A DNA stretch of 64,000 nt from positions 124,001-188,000 of the forward strand of contig JAOTOM010004665.1 of assembly GCA_034440615.1 (NCBI GenBank). Direction: 5' to 3'. The first letter of the stretch is position 1. Each line of letters opens with the position of its first letter. The notes below the pieces were generated by a model. It was not told the DNA's origin. It made no database searches and saw only the letters and a program-made list of their open reading frames with translations. Source of the stretch: Ashinkailepas kermadecensis (lineage: Eukaryota; Arthropoda; Thecostraca; Neolepadidae). Shown here piece by piece: positions 12,726-23,276 of the stretch. A program made the translations under genes and the position numbers.

Positions 12726-12805
12726 AGACAAGAAGGGATGTGTGTGATTAGGGTTTTAGGGCGCATCGACAATGATAGATCATTTAGCGCCCAGACAAGA
12801 AGGGA
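12726..12805 (-). mobile_element. Ultrashort TSD-flanked element, copy 3
   Basis: Perfect 13-bp duplication AGACAAGAAGGGA at 12726-12738 and 12793-12805. The 54-bp core (12739-12792) reads tail TGTGTGTGATTAGGG, then TTTTAGGGCGCATCGAC, then AATGATAGATCATTTAGCGC. This is the clearest copy for defining the element's limits. Confidence 0.8.
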
Positions 12806-13010
12806 GGTGCGAATAATATGAGAACGCAATGGAGGTTGGAATGATGTGCAGGGGAGCGGTAGAGCAGGATAAGACGTCAAAGTGCGGGGTAATCCATCTG
12901 AGTAGGGCAGGGGTCGAAGCCGTCACGAGCAGGGCGCTGGAACAGAGCCATCTCCTCTGCTGAGTACGGCAAACCGGCCCTTCCCGGCGCCACACACACC
13001 CGGAGCAACT

Positions 13011-13354
13011 GCCGGGTCTCTCTGAGGAAACGGTCATGTCTCTCTGAGGAAACAGCCATGTCTCTCTGAGAAAACAGCCACATCTCTCTCTGGGGAAACA
13101 GTCACGTCTCCCTCTGAGGAAACAGTCACGCCTCTCTCTGAGGAAACAGTCACGTCTCTCTGACGAAACAGCCACATCTCTCTCTGAGGAAACAGCCATG
13201 TCTCTCTGAGAAAACAGCCGACCAGGCCCGGCTCCACGCCCACCCGAAGCAGCTGTTACGTCTCCCTCTGAGGAAACAGTCACGCCTCTCTGAGGAAACA
13301 GCCACATCTCTCTCTGAGGAAACAGCCACATCTCTCTCTGAGGAAACAGTCATG

Positions 13355-13385
<31 letters not shown>

Positions 13386-13444
13386 AAACAGTCACGTCTC
13401 TATCTGAGGAGACAGTCACGTCTCTCTCTCTGGAGGAAAGTCAC

Positions 13445-13484
<40 letters not shown>

Positions 13485-13616
13485 AAACAGTCACGTCTTT
13501 CCCTGAGGAAACAGTCACGTCTCTCTGAGGAAACAGTCACGTGTCACTATGAGGAAGCAGTCACGGCTCTCTCTCTTTGAGGAAACAGTCACGTCTCTAT
13601 CTGATGAAACAGTCAC

Positions 13617-13675
<59 letters not shown>

Positions 13676-13772
13676 TCTCTTTCTCTGAGGGAACAGTCAC
13701 GTCTCTCTCTGAGGAAACAGCCACGTTTTCCTGTGAGGAAAAAGTCACGTCTCTCTCGGAGGAAAAAGTCGC

Positions 13773-13820
<48 letters not shown>

Positions 13821-14060
13821 GAGAAAACAGACACGTCTCTATCTGAGGAACAGTCGCGTCTCCCTCTGAGGAAACAGTCACGTCTCTCTCTGAGGAAACA
13901 GTCACGTCCCCCTCTGAGGAAACAGTCACGTCTCTATCTGAGGAAACACCCGACTCCCTCTGATGAAACAGCCGACTCTGAGGAAACAGTCGAGTAGTGG
14001 CGACTGCTGTCACACAAGCCACACTTCACGCGTCTCTCTCTCTCTCCAGTACACCACAAG
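13011..14060. repeat. Minisatellite of GAGGAAACAGTCACGT units with (CT)n expansions
   Basis: Some 35 units of GAGGAAACAGYCACGTCTCT, 22-28 bp apart, interrupted by (CT)n runs (13353-13382, 13446-13482, 13616-13685, 13775-13825). A non-repeat island sits at about 13219-13255. Frames across it are artefacts. Confidence 0.92.
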
Positions 14061-14356
14061 AGAAAGGCGAGCTCACAGATGGCGCTGTTTGAGACAGGCG
14101 GCCCGCTACAAGAGATCATCGAAAACAGCCAGTCACCATAGTGGTCTGTGAATATGGATGTCTCGGTTCTCGTCTCTTGAGGATTACTGACGGATTTAAA
14201 TTGATATTGTAAGGAGGCTCATATTTTTGTTCTCGAATTATGACTGCTACGCTGGATTTTCCATTCCCTCGACAAGGTCGAAATAGACGAAACGTTAGGA
14301 ATATGTGGCATTTTTAGTTTATCTACGTCCTGTAGCATCTTTCCACTATTAATGTC
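14061..14356. other. Possible Penelope-type end with hammerhead-like remnant
   Basis: At about 14268-14302 the plus strand reads CCCTCGACAAGGTCGAAAT followed by AGACGAAACGTTAG. A GTC/GAC helix capped by a loop and followed by GAAAC is the arrangement of stem II and the GAAAC core of hammerhead ribozymes carried by Penelope-like elements. The expected upstream CTGANGA core is replaced by TCGACAA, so the ribozyme would be inactive. Weak evidence from one motif only. Confidence 0.25.
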
Positions 14357-14626
14357 TTGTCTCCTCTTTTTTGACAAATCTTAGGTTTACGCTCAGTTCA
14401 AATTGTCTTCACAAGATTTGGTTTCACATAGTGATCAGTTGCGTTACACTATTTGTATACGAGCATTAATTATTAATGATTAAGACAATGGTTGTCTCTT
14501 CTTTTTTGACAAATCTTAGGCTTACGCTCGGTTCAAATGGTCTTCACAAGATTTGGTTTCATATAATGATCAGTTGCGTTACACTATTTGTATACGAGCA
14601 TAAATTATTAATGATTAAGACAATGG
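14357..14626. repeat. 135-bp tandem duplication
   Basis: Two adjacent copies (14357-14491 and 14492-14626) starting TTGTCTC and ending AAGACAATGG, differing at roughly ten positions. No coding content recognised. Confidence 0.92.
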
Positions 14627-15602
14627 GTCCAACTATAGGACAACTAGATACATTTGAAGTCGAGATTGTCACATCGATGCTCAAGTTCGAAATTGCGAGG
14701 TGACTTCCATCTAGACAGAAGTTAGCGTTGATGATTCACAATCCATGGTGAATGTCGTGCCAGGCCTGTTCGGAATACATCGAGTTTGCGGCAAACTGAT
14801 CGTATCACAACGCAATACTGTTCGGCAGAATTGCAGCTGAGGCTCATTTTGGAATACTCGGATCACTCTGCTTGGGTAAACCCTCAAATCCACCGGAACA
14901 CACTAGCCCGAGATCGTCCGAAATTATTACACCAATGTCGGTCCATGCGGGAAGGCAGTAGGCATGCGTTGACGGCAATAGCCAGCCCATCCGAAACAGA
15001 CGTCAACGATGTGAACAATGGCGTACATAGGCGACACTAGCTCGAAGTTTTGACAAAAAAAAGCCGCCTGCGGTGAAAGCCTACCAGCCCGAGAAGATGT
15101 CAACGTCGGTACAGGGATGTCACCCCGGGGCGGGTGCGACTCGCGCTCGAACGCCTCGAATATCAGCATGTCATCAGGCACAGCGCTTCCAAAGAGTCCA
15201 CGGCAGTATGGATCTGCTCCGGCGCCCTCAACCGGAATGGGTTTAGCTCCAGCCAGAAGACATGTTGCCGGTCCGGGCACGGGAGAGAACGGTAGAGTTT
15301 CGTACTTCAATCAGCTGTTGGCGGTGGTATGGTTGTAGTGTTATTTGGCGCAAATATGCAATGCGGTGGCATTCTCTGTTGCATATTCCTATCTTGCGCG
15401 TAACAGTGTCCATGTTTTTATTGAGTGATATATTTTATTTCTGTTATGAGAGCGCAATCAATCCTATTGTTCAGCAGCTATTGCAGGATGAATAAAACAC
15501 GTTAGAAGCTTTGTTTTCTGGTTCCGACTCCGACTGGGAAGCTGACACATCATAGATGACGCTGGTCTGTGTTGCTTCAGCAGCTAAAAAAAACATTTAT
15601 TT
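14627..15602. other. Unique sequence, no gene recognised
   Basis: Frames up to 127 codons on both strands overlap each other and carry no recognisable motif. Confidence 0.4.
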
Positions 15603-15622
15603 CAGGGGCGGATCCAGACAGT
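15603..15622 (+). mobile_element. Possible hAT-type terminus
   Basis: CAGGGGCGGATCCAGACAGT resembles the CAGGGGCGGATC ends seen on many hAT-like elements. No partner end or 8-bp duplication was found, so it may be a lone relic or chance. Confidence 0.25.
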
Positions 15623-15701
15623 TTCAAGCGAGACTGGATTGATTATTCTGATTTACGGGCGCGCCGACTACAGGGTCATTTGGCGCCCATTCAAGCGAGA
15701 C
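15623..15701 (-). mobile_element. Ultrashort TSD-flanked element, copy 4
   Basis: Perfect 12-bp duplication TTCAAGCGAGAC at 15623-15634 and 15690-15701. The 55-bp core (15635-15689) reads tail TGGATTGATTATTCTGATTT, then ACGGGCGCGCCGACTACAGG, then GTCATTTGGCGCCCA. Confidence 0.8.
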
Positions 15702-16245
15702 ATTTTATCCAGACACTATTCTGAAGGGGATTCATTTCCTCGGCGGAGCGCTACTGCGAAAGTCCCGGAACGCTTTCATTCGGTTTAATATTCGTTGAGC
15801 GAGGGGTAGGGGGCTGCACTTGAGCATACTGAATGGGCGCCATTTCCAGAGATGGGCGCCTTGGCCCGAAAAGCTCGCTTAGCGAGGGGCACTCGGGTAG
15901 CACGGTGTACTCAACGGTGTACTCAAGTCTCCACGCACGACCGTCATTTAACCGTCAGAGCAGGGGCGTTGTTATATACTTTTGAGGGGGCAAGTGACCC
16001 CTCAATGTTGGCTTTGACCCCAAATAGTTTTAACTCTTAACATGGGACCCTATAGTAAGCAAATCCCCTCAAATGCATGCAAATTAACACCCATGACTCA
16101 AACTACAATTTACCTATCAAATTTAAAATGTCCAGCTCAGATTCCCAGTTGCGCATTAGATGCTACCCGAGTGTACTGTGGACACCGTGGTGTAGCTGGT
16201 GGCAAAGAACATGGGTGTCTGCTCACATCCGTCATACATCCCACA
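15702..16245. other. Unique sequence, no gene recognised
   Basis: Contains CAGGGGCGTTGTTATATACT at 15961-15980, another possible hAT-like end, followed by AGGGGGCAAGTGACCCCTCA; no partner found. Also a small ACGGTGTACTCA duplication near 15901-15925. Confidence 0.3.
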
Positions 16246-16410
16246 CTCGTGTCGGTGGGGGGGGGGTCCTGTCTCTGAGGAGTGTGTGTGGGCAAGGGTC
16301 CTGTCCCTGTCTCCGAGGAGTGTGTGTGTGGGGAGGGGTCCTGTCTCCGAGGAGTGTGAGTCGGAGGACGGCCCGGTGGTCTGTGTGTCGGGAGAAGTCC
16401 CGTCTCCGAT
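16246..16410. repeat. Imperfect GAGGAGTGTGTGTGGG / GTCCTGTCTCC repeats
   Basis: Four diverged units of 30-45 bp sharing GTCCTGTCTCYGAGGAGTGT. The frames across it are artefacts. Confidence 0.7.
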
Positions 16411-16619
16411 GAATGTGTGTAAGAATGAATGAATGAATGTGTGGGGGACGATGGCCGGGTGTGCTTCGGGTGAGGGGCGGGTGTCGACGGCCAGGGCGGC
16501 CGGCGCAGCCATTAGTTGGTTCCGAGTGGCAGGCACCAGGCTGTGCCGACCATTTCTGACAGCGACGGCCGCGCACCGCCGGCCAACGACTGCCACACAC
16601 GACGGCTGACACACAAAAC

Positions 16620-16860
16620 ACCCCACTGGAGGTGTTGACCTCTGGTGACCCCTGGCCACTCGGCGGTGACGCCCCACTGGAGGTGTTGAACTCTGGTGAC
16701 CTCTGACCACTCGGCAGTGACGCCCCACTGAACTGACCCCACTGGGCTGATCCCACTGAGCTGATCACACTGAGCTGATCACACTGAGCTGATCCCATAG
16801 GGCTGACTACACTGGGCTGACCTCACTGTGGTGACCTGAGATGGGTACGCTGAGTGGACC
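16620..16860. repeat. Short local repeats (46-bp pair and 14-bp units)
   Basis: CGCCCCACTGGAGGTGTTGA and its flank occur twice (about 16620-16720). They are followed by CTGATCACACTGAG-type 14-bp units with decay to about 16830. Confidence 0.7.
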
Positions 16861-16970
16861 CCGCTGATCCCACCTCCGGTCAAATGTTGGCCACCGCCGG
16901 TCTAATTTTGGCCACCGCCCTTAAACTATGCTCCATGACAAGCACCAGCGGCTCCAGCGTACGGTCACTG

Positions 16971-17107
16971 AATGGATGGAGTGATGTATGGACACGGCGG
17001 CGGCTCTAGCGCTGCCCACAGAATGGATGGAGTGATGTGTGGACACGGCGGCGGCTCTAGCGCTGCCCACCGAATGGATGGAGTGATGTGTGGACACGGC
17101 GGCGGCT
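16971..17107. repeat. 50-bp repeat, three copies
   Basis: GAATGGATGGAGTGATGTRT followed by GGACACGGCGGCGGCTCTAG and CGCTGCCCAC, starting at 16971, 17021 and 17072. Confidence 0.9.
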
Positions 17108-17643
17108 CGACACTAACCTACCATCGTCGTACGTATGCTTTGAGAAAAGAGGAATATCAGGCTCATGTTGATTGGTGGAAAAGCACCTGCCACTGCGACC
17201 TCTACCAGTGAGGTGAAGCCAAAAGCTCGCTGGAAATTCACATTTCGCCACGAAGAATACCTCATGGTGCGAAATACTAAGTGCTGGTCCGCAAGGTGTT
17301 CCAGAAATGTAATGCAGTCTTCGCATTTTTTGCATAGCAACGTTGCACTGTCTGTCTTATCCTCTTTTATAGCGGAAGAGGGAGGAAATAAGAAGGATGG
17401 CACCAAACTAGATAGCATCGATCCAGTCTAGTAAGGTAAAAAGTACAGCTGCCACCGTTGGAATGCATCTGCACTAATCAGCGGGAACAGCTCTGTGCCA
17501 CAAACGAACAGCATCCCACGTGGTGTCGCCCACCATCTCCGGCTTCGAAGCAGCCATTCAAGCACAATGAATGTAACCCATACGGAGATGGCACTGCATA
17601 TCAGAGCACCTACGGGTCGCCCAGCTGCCACGAGCTGCTGCAT
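17108..17643. other. Unique sequence, no gene recognised
   Basis: Open frames on both strands of 88-101 codons (17113-17431) with balanced composition but no motif I recognise. Confidence 0.35.
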
Positions 17644-17718
17644 CTTTGCAGCTGTTGATTGATTATTTGGGCTCAATGGCGCGCCGACTATGGGGTCATT
17701 TGACGCCCACTTTGCAGC
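17644..17718 (-). mobile_element. Ultrashort TSD-flanked element, copy 5
   Basis: Perfect 9-bp duplication CTTTGCAGC at 17644-17652 and 17710-17718. The 57-bp core (17653-17709) reads tail TGTTGATTGATTATTTGGGC, then TCAATGGCGCGCCGACTATG, then GGGTCATTTGACGCCCA. Confidence 0.75.
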
Positions 17719-17721
17719 CGT

Positions 17722-18310
17722 GTCGGCCCGCCCTCGTAGGTGGCGTGTAGCCGATCGACATGCCCTGCTGTAGGGCCACCCTCGTAGGTTGTCTATTGCC
17801 TATCAGCGTGCTATAGCATCTTGCTACACCCTGCACGGCATCGGGCCGCCCTCGTAGGTAGCGTGCAGCCTATCGACGTGCTATAGCCTGACATCGAGCC
17901 GCCCTCGTAGGTAGCGTGGAGCCTATCGACGTGCTATAGCCTGTCATCGAGCCGCCCTCGTAGGTAGCGTGGAGCCTATCGACGTGCTATAGCCTGACAT
18001 CGAGCCGCCCTCGTAGGTAGCGTGGAGCCTATCGACGTGCTATAGCCTGACATCGAGCCGCCCTCGTAGGTAGCGTGGAGCCTATCGACGTGCTATAGCC
18101 TGACATCGAGCCGCCCTCGTAGGTAGCGTGGAGCCTATCGACGTGCTATAGCCTGACATCGAGCCGCCCTCGTAGGTAGCGTGGAGCCTATCGACGTGCT
18201 ATAGCCTGTCATCGAGCCGCCCTCGTAGGTAGCGTAGAGCCTATCGACGTGCTATAGCCTGGCATCGGGCCGCCCTCGTAAGTTGTTTGCGGCTTATCAG
18301 CATGCTATAT
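17722..18310. repeat. 53-bp minisatellite
   Basis: About 11 units of GCCGCCCTCGTAGGTAGCGT, GGAGCCTATCGACGTGCTAT, AGCCTGACATCGA. Central units (17890-18220) are nearly identical and the edges diverged. Confidence 0.93.
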
Positions 18311-18343
18311 ACCTAGCGCTACGGCTGTTGATTTTTCAATAAC

Positions 18344-18748
18344 ATGAAAACGATCAGGGACGTTAATTTGGAACTTCTGGAACCTATTCACACATCCATT
18401 TCGCAGCTTGTTGGCCAAAACGACATTCTAGCTCAGTACGGATTGGCTGTGAGTGGCGTAATAATGAGATTACCTCCCGCGACTTCTGAACGAAATGAAG
18501 GCTGTACCGAGAAACTCCTCAATTCGACGAACATATATGTCTGTTCGAGGATCAGAGATGTTCCTCAATTCGAGGAACAGAGCAAAAAAGTTGTTTTGCA
18601 CCAAATGACCGCGAATGTAATGAGCAATTACACTGCTATCTCATCTTTTGTGCAACATGGTGGTGAAAATTCGTCAAACTCAAAACATCCTTTTCATTTC
18701 TTTCCAAATGCTTCGACGTCTTCCCCAAACCAGAACATAAGTGACTAA
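18344..18748 (+). CDS. Unrecognised 134-codon open frame
   Basis: The frame starts at ATG just beyond the 53-bp array and ends TAA. Composition is balanced and non-repetitive (start MKTIRDVNLELLEPIHTSI). It has no predicted signal peptide or membrane segment, and ends in a Ser/Asn/Pro-rich stretch. I recognise no domain. It could be a small gene, an exon, part of a decayed transposon protein, or chance. No promoter or splice evidence was seen. Confidence 0.2.
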   Translation: MKTIRDVNLELLEPIHTSISQLVGQNDILAQYGLAVSGVIMRLPPATSERNEGCTEKLLNSTNIYVCSRIRDVPQFEEQSKKVVLHQMTANVMSNYTAISSFVQHGGENSSNSKHPFHFFPNASTSSPNQNISD

Positions 18749-18943
18749 GATTCAGCTTGCTATATTCATGGCAATTTCCACGTCAATATCCTTCAAAATG
18801 AGTGAAATATGGCGTACCAAACGCCAGTGGATGTCGCAGAAGAAATAGGGTCGCACATCATCGCCGCACCGTTCGACGGCAGTATGGAATCAGCGTGAGT
18901 GGCACTTGCCCTTTACGTTGTTTGAAATCATGTGCCGCTCTAC

Positions 18944-19062
18944 ACCGTATGATGGTAGCACAATGGGTGTGATGGGAGGAGTTTGTAATTGCTGAGTGTG
19001 TGATGCAATAGCAAGTGAGTCTCTTATTAAGTCTAAACGCTTTATAACTTTATATAGGGTGT
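18944..19062 (+). mobile_element. CR1-like 3' end, internally deleted copy
   Basis: A 64-bp stretch (18953-19016, GCACAATGGGTGTGATGGGA onward, ending GCAATAGCAAGTGA) is shared with 19128-19191. It is followed directly by CTCTTATTAAG and a TTTATAAC-like tail, skipping about 120 bp present in the downstream copy. The tail resembles CR1 3' ends. Confidence 0.55.
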
Positions 19063-19124
19063 ACCTAGCAGTGGATTCAGCACCTTCCTTCGGGATGTGA
19101 TACTGATGAGATTGTCTATGGCAG

Positions 19125-19352
19125 CACAATGGGTATGATGGGAGGAGTTTGTAATTGTTGAGTGTGTTATGCAATAGCAAGTGAATGGTGCTAGATAGGC
19201 TGGGACATATAGCTTCCTAGGAACTTGAGATAAGGGATTGATTGTGGTGAGAGTATGTACATTTATAGTACCTTTTCTAGATGGGCTTAACCCAGATGGT
19301 CCCCTGTGGCTCTTATTAAGCCGTAACACTTTATGACTTTATGACTTTATGA
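19125..19352 (+). mobile_element. CR1-like 3' end
   Basis: Second copy of the 64-bp block, then about 120 bp. It ends with a frame reading GLTQMVPCGSY (about 19285-19317), similar to the GPCGS end of the 4-6 kb CR1. It finishes in a tandem octamer tail TTTATGAC x3 (19329-19352). Only the 3' end is present, as expected for 5'-truncated LINE copies. Confidence 0.65.
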
Positions 19353-20185
19353 CCGTGTACTCTGTCAGCGACCACTGCCAGGTTTTCAACCTCTGTCCCC
19401 AAAAATAAGGGGGACATATACCCTCGAACACAATGTGCTCCGTACAATTTTCAGTGTTGTTCCGTCGAGCTCATGGGAAGATTTGGTGTGGAAACATGTA
19501 CCGCATGGGTGTAAGACCAGATTGAATAGTTGACCTCAGAATACCATGTGATTCACCATGACATCGATCTTATCTTTACTCGTCGATGCCTCTATTGGCT
19601 ACCTTAGGATGTAAGGCGCATGGCGACACCCAAATTCGGCCTCTGTGCTGCTTAAATTGTATGATGATCGAGGAGAATAAAAATTCATCCAAATACGTCC
19701 ACTTTTAAGACTTGAAATGACCTGTGACGTCACATGTAGCACGTAGGTCGATATACCTGACTTATCTGAGCCCACATTGTTGAGGCCTGTCGTTTCCCGC
19801 CAATAACAACGAAATCGGTCCGAAACTTGTACAGTTAAGCAGGGAAAAGGTCAGAATCTGACCCCCGCAGCGGGCTGCTCTCGGTTGCCAAGTCCGGTGG
19901 CGCGCGGGATAACCGGACTTTCCCGGTTTACAAGCGTATCGGACATGCCATGCGTCCCAAGACACCCGGCTTTGCCTTCATTCACTGGCCGAACGCAGCC
20001 AGCCAACTTTTCTGGCGGCATGCCAAGTGCGTCCCCCCTATCGACTCAATCAGGGGTTGGGCATGCATGCGTGGCAGGCGTTAGCCCCGCGACTATATCG
20101 AACCCGGGCGGCAGCATGAATTATTGCAGCACTGGCGATGTTGCAGTGCTCAGGTGCGCGACGCGGCTCCGCTTCACCCCCACTC
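19353..20185. other. Unique sequence, no gene recognised
   Basis: No motif-bearing frame; the 118-codon plus frame (19885-20241) runs into the next repeat. Confidence 0.4.
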
Positions 20186-20560
20186 CCCCTGAGGGAGAGC
20201 CCCTGCTCCCCTTGAGGGAGAGTCCCTGCTCCCCGGGCTGAGGGAGAGTCCCTACTCCACGGGCTGAGGGAGAGCCCCTGCTCCCAGGGCTGAGAGAGAG
20301 CCGCTGCCCCCTTAGTGAGCCTGCTCCCCTTGAATGAGAGCCCCCGCGCCCCTGAGGGAGAGCCCCTGCTCCCCTTGAGGGAGAGTCCCTGCTCCCTGGG
20401 CTGAGGGAGAGCCCCGCGCCCCCTGAGGGAGATTCCCTGCTGCCCTTGAGGGAGAGTCCCCGCTCCCCGGGCTGAGGGAGAGTCCCTGCTCCCTGGGCTG
20501 AGGGAGAGCCCTGCTCCCCCTGAGGGAGAGCCGCTGCTCCCCGGGCTGAGGGATCCCTAC
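20186..20560. repeat. 20-24 bp CTGAGGGAGAGCCCCTGCTCCCC repeats
   Basis: About 16 imperfect units based on GAGGGAGAGYCCCTGCTCCC, with variable CCGGGCTGA or CCTTGA linkers. Confidence 0.9.
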
Positions 20561-21222
20561 TCGGCGGCCCACACGGAGAGAGGTGGCCTCGCGGTGGAGA
20601 AGGCTAGTGATTTGATGGAGAACTGGAGAGAATAGGGGATGAGCCACTAGTTGGCGAACGTTGCCGCTTGTGAGGAAAGCTGGTCGTCGGTGCGGAAAAT
20701 TATCCCCATCATCCCTCATTAGCAAAAGCTTGTAGTTGGGAGGAAAGGCTGACCTCATATAGGAATGTCTCGTCTTCGTAGAGAGGATTGTCTCTCAGTT
20801 TATAGAAATGTTCATCGACACGCATTACGGCTCTCGATGAGTAAGAGTTGAGTAGGTAAGAATGGATCTTGATAAAGATGGCGGGTACTTGACAGGAATG
20901 CACTCGTTTGGGCTGGTGGCTGTTTTATTTGCAATGGTCGAACACGACCTTCGACATGCAACATTACACTTTGTAGGCTGATTAGATATTTATCTTCGGT
21001 AGTCAACGCACGGGAGGTACGTAGATTAGGCGCACATTAACTCTTGGCATCAGGTAACATCCCAAAGCAATTTATTTTGCCTTTACAGACCACTTCGGTG
21101 AAGTTATAAGATTGGCCTCGCCGTCCACTTGGCCGCAATATCACATTAATCCACAGACGAACAAACAGGCGAACACAGTAAGTGTGTGTTTCGGAGACCA
21201 AGGATGCTTCTCTTCAGGCTCC
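20561..21222. other. Unique sequence, no gene recognised
   Basis: Several 60-codon frames only. Confidence 0.4.
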
Positions 21223-21345
21223 GACCTTGACCGCAGTTGGGAATTTCAGTGTCCGACCTTGACCGTAGTCGGGAGTCTCAGGGTCCGACCTTGACCGCCG
21301 TCGGGAGGTTCGGAGTCTGACCTTGACCGCCGTCGGGAGCTGTGT
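21223..21345. repeat. 31-bp repeat, four copies
   Basis: Units GTCCGACCTTGACCGYMGTC followed by GGGAGTYTCAG, spaced about 31 bp. Confidence 0.85.
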
Positions 21346-21574
21346 TACGCGCGTGCTCCAAGTTCTGCTGACTGTGAGGTAGGACAAGCAGTGCCGGTGC
21401 AGACGTCCCAACTCGTTGAAACATTCATCGTTGAGACCGTACAAGCGAGATTGGGGCAGATACCATATCGAACACGCAGCGGTAGCCTTTGATGGCGGTG
21501 GTCATAAGCTCCAGTGTCGAACAGGGTGTGCTAGCTGGTGTGGCTACTGTCGCCCCCGCTTGGACATTCGGCTG
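21346..21574. other. Unique spacer
   Basis: No gene seen. Confidence 0.4.
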
Positions 21575-21925
21575 CCTAGCCTAACCTAGCCTGACCTGAC
21601 CTAATCTACTATTACCTCCATTGTAACACCCGGTTGTTTAACCGATACCAACCTAACCAGGCCTAACCTAACTTATCGTTGTCTTCACTGGGACACTCGG
21701 CCACCTAACACGACCTAGCCTGACCTACCGTTGCCTCCACCGAAGCATTCGGTCGCCCAACCCAACCTAGCCTGACCTACCGTCGTCTCCGCCGAAGCAC
21801 CCGGCCGCCTAACCCAACCTAGCCTGACCTACCACTATCGTCTCCGCTGGGACACTCGTCTGCCCAACCCAACCTAGCCTGGCCTGCGGTCGCCTCCGCC
21901 TAAGCACTCGGCTCCTCAGCGTCGA
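21575..21925. repeat. About 55-65 bp diverged repeat rich in AACCTAGCCTGACCT
   Basis: Six imperfect units: CCTAACCTAGCCTGACCTAC, CGTCGTCTCCGCCGAAGCAC, TCGGCCGCCTAACCCA. Diverged, so older than the other arrays. Confidence 0.8.
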
Positions 21926-22298
21926 CCGACCCCGCTCCAGCCAGCTGGAGAGGCGGTCTGTGAGGAAGTGCGGGGAGATAACTTGATGGAGCACTCGCTC
22001 CGCTGAGGGACCAGATCCGGCACCACGTTGGCCTCCTCAGAACTGCTTGTGAAGTTTCCAGGAGAAGCCGCACAGAGATAATTCGCGATGTGGAAGATCA
22101 CACTAATAAGACGGCGATAAAGAAGCGGGAAAGTTAACGGATGCACTACAAGATGGCGAAGAAAGGAGCTCACAAGGTGAGGGACCTAGCTGAGGAAGAT
22201 GAGGTTGCTGGGTTGTCGTTGGTGTTCGCTGCTGTCAGGAAGACGGCAAAAGGTGGCGGGGCGGAGGAGAAAACGCCGCACAGCTGTTCCCATCGCTA
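21926..22298. other. Unique sequence, no gene recognised
   Basis: Short frames only. Confidence 0.4.
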
Positions 22299-22347
22299 GT
22301 TATTTGGGCTTTAGGGCACGTGGTCAACCTTGGTCATATTGCGCCCA
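22299..22347 (-). mobile_element. Ultrashort element, copy 6 (diverged)
   Basis: Reads GTTATTTGGGCTTTAGGGCA, then CGTGGTCAACCTTGGTCAT, then ATTGCGCCCA. It matches the family core with several substitutions. No clear target duplication, consistent with an older copy. Confidence 0.55.
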
Positions 22348-22560
22348 TAACTCAGTCTTCGAAATACGGTTAGAGGAAGTAGCAAGTCGCTCATGGTGGA
22401 CACCGCCTGTGTGGTGATATTGTTCTGTAAATTTTACATGCGTTGCATATCAGTGAGGAGTATATATCGCCGAGAACGATATATCCGAAAGGAAGTCCTT
22501 CAGTCGTCCCGGTTGAATATTGCTAGACGTGTCGGACAGGTTATCACTAAGTGAATCTAC

Positions 22561-23276
22561 CTATGCAAATCCAAAGTGACGCCTACGCTCATCAGCATAA
22601 AGAGGGCACAAGACCAATACATGGCGAACTGTCAGTGGCGCACGACATCTTGAGCGCAGAGGTTTGTCGTCACCGCACAACAAATGGCCGTGAGTGGCAT
22701 AAGTATGTCCTATGCAGAGGCGGCACAATTTAATCTCTTCTTGTCCATGTTTACGACAGGGCGAGCTCCATGGTCTCAGACGTTGTTCAATGGCTCTCAG
22801 TTTGTTCGCCTGTGTCGCGTCCCACGTTGCCTACCACTTGTCTAGGAGGAAGACTGACACCTCTCGGTAATGGTCCGTGTCAGGAAGTGGCAGCGTCCGA
22901 GTGCTCGACGGGCGAGCTGCTCGCTCCGCCGCAGCATCCGCCAATTAGTTACCGGAAATATCCACATGGCTAGCAAGCCAACACGGGATCACCCATCACC
23001 TCATGCTGTGCATATTTGTCAGACTGCTTAGAATATCACTCAAAAGGGGTTTGGACGGATAAAATGTGTTCAGAGCCAAAAGGCTGCTTAATGAATCGGT
23101 GAAGATAACATGTCGATCGCCCTCCGACACTTCTATGTACCACACAGCTTTCAAAATAACGACAAGTTCTGATGAGTACACAGATGCATGAGTCGAGAGG
23201 GAAAATGATCAGATGACAGAGCGTCATGCGGAAAACAACCTGGGACAATGTTAATATCAAGCCGGAGGACATGGTT
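22561..23276 (-). pseudogene. LINE C-terminal region: RNase H domain and zinc-knuckle tail
   Basis: Read on the minus strand this is the C-terminus of an RNase H-bearing non-LTR retrotransposon (I/Jockey-type architecture). From 23190 downwards comes ASVYSSELVVILKAVWYIE, then HVIFTDSLSSLLAL (about 23080-23120), the RNase H SDS-type block. Next is WVIPCWLASHVDISGN*LAD (about 22934-22990), matching the WIPSHVGISGNELAD block. Next is LCRLCIGHTYATHGHLL (about 22680-22725), and finally APLTVRHVLVLCPLYADERR (about 22590-22650), the Cys/His tail typical of these elements. In-frame TGA and TAA interrupt it. The upstream RT is missing: sequence homologous to the LINE stops where the 127-bp satellite begins. 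Confidence 0.85.

Noticed and set aside
21575..21925. Interstitial telomere repeat
   Set aside because: AACCTAGCCTGACCT words resemble CCTAA repeats only locally; the true period is about 55-65 bp and no pure pentamer run exists.
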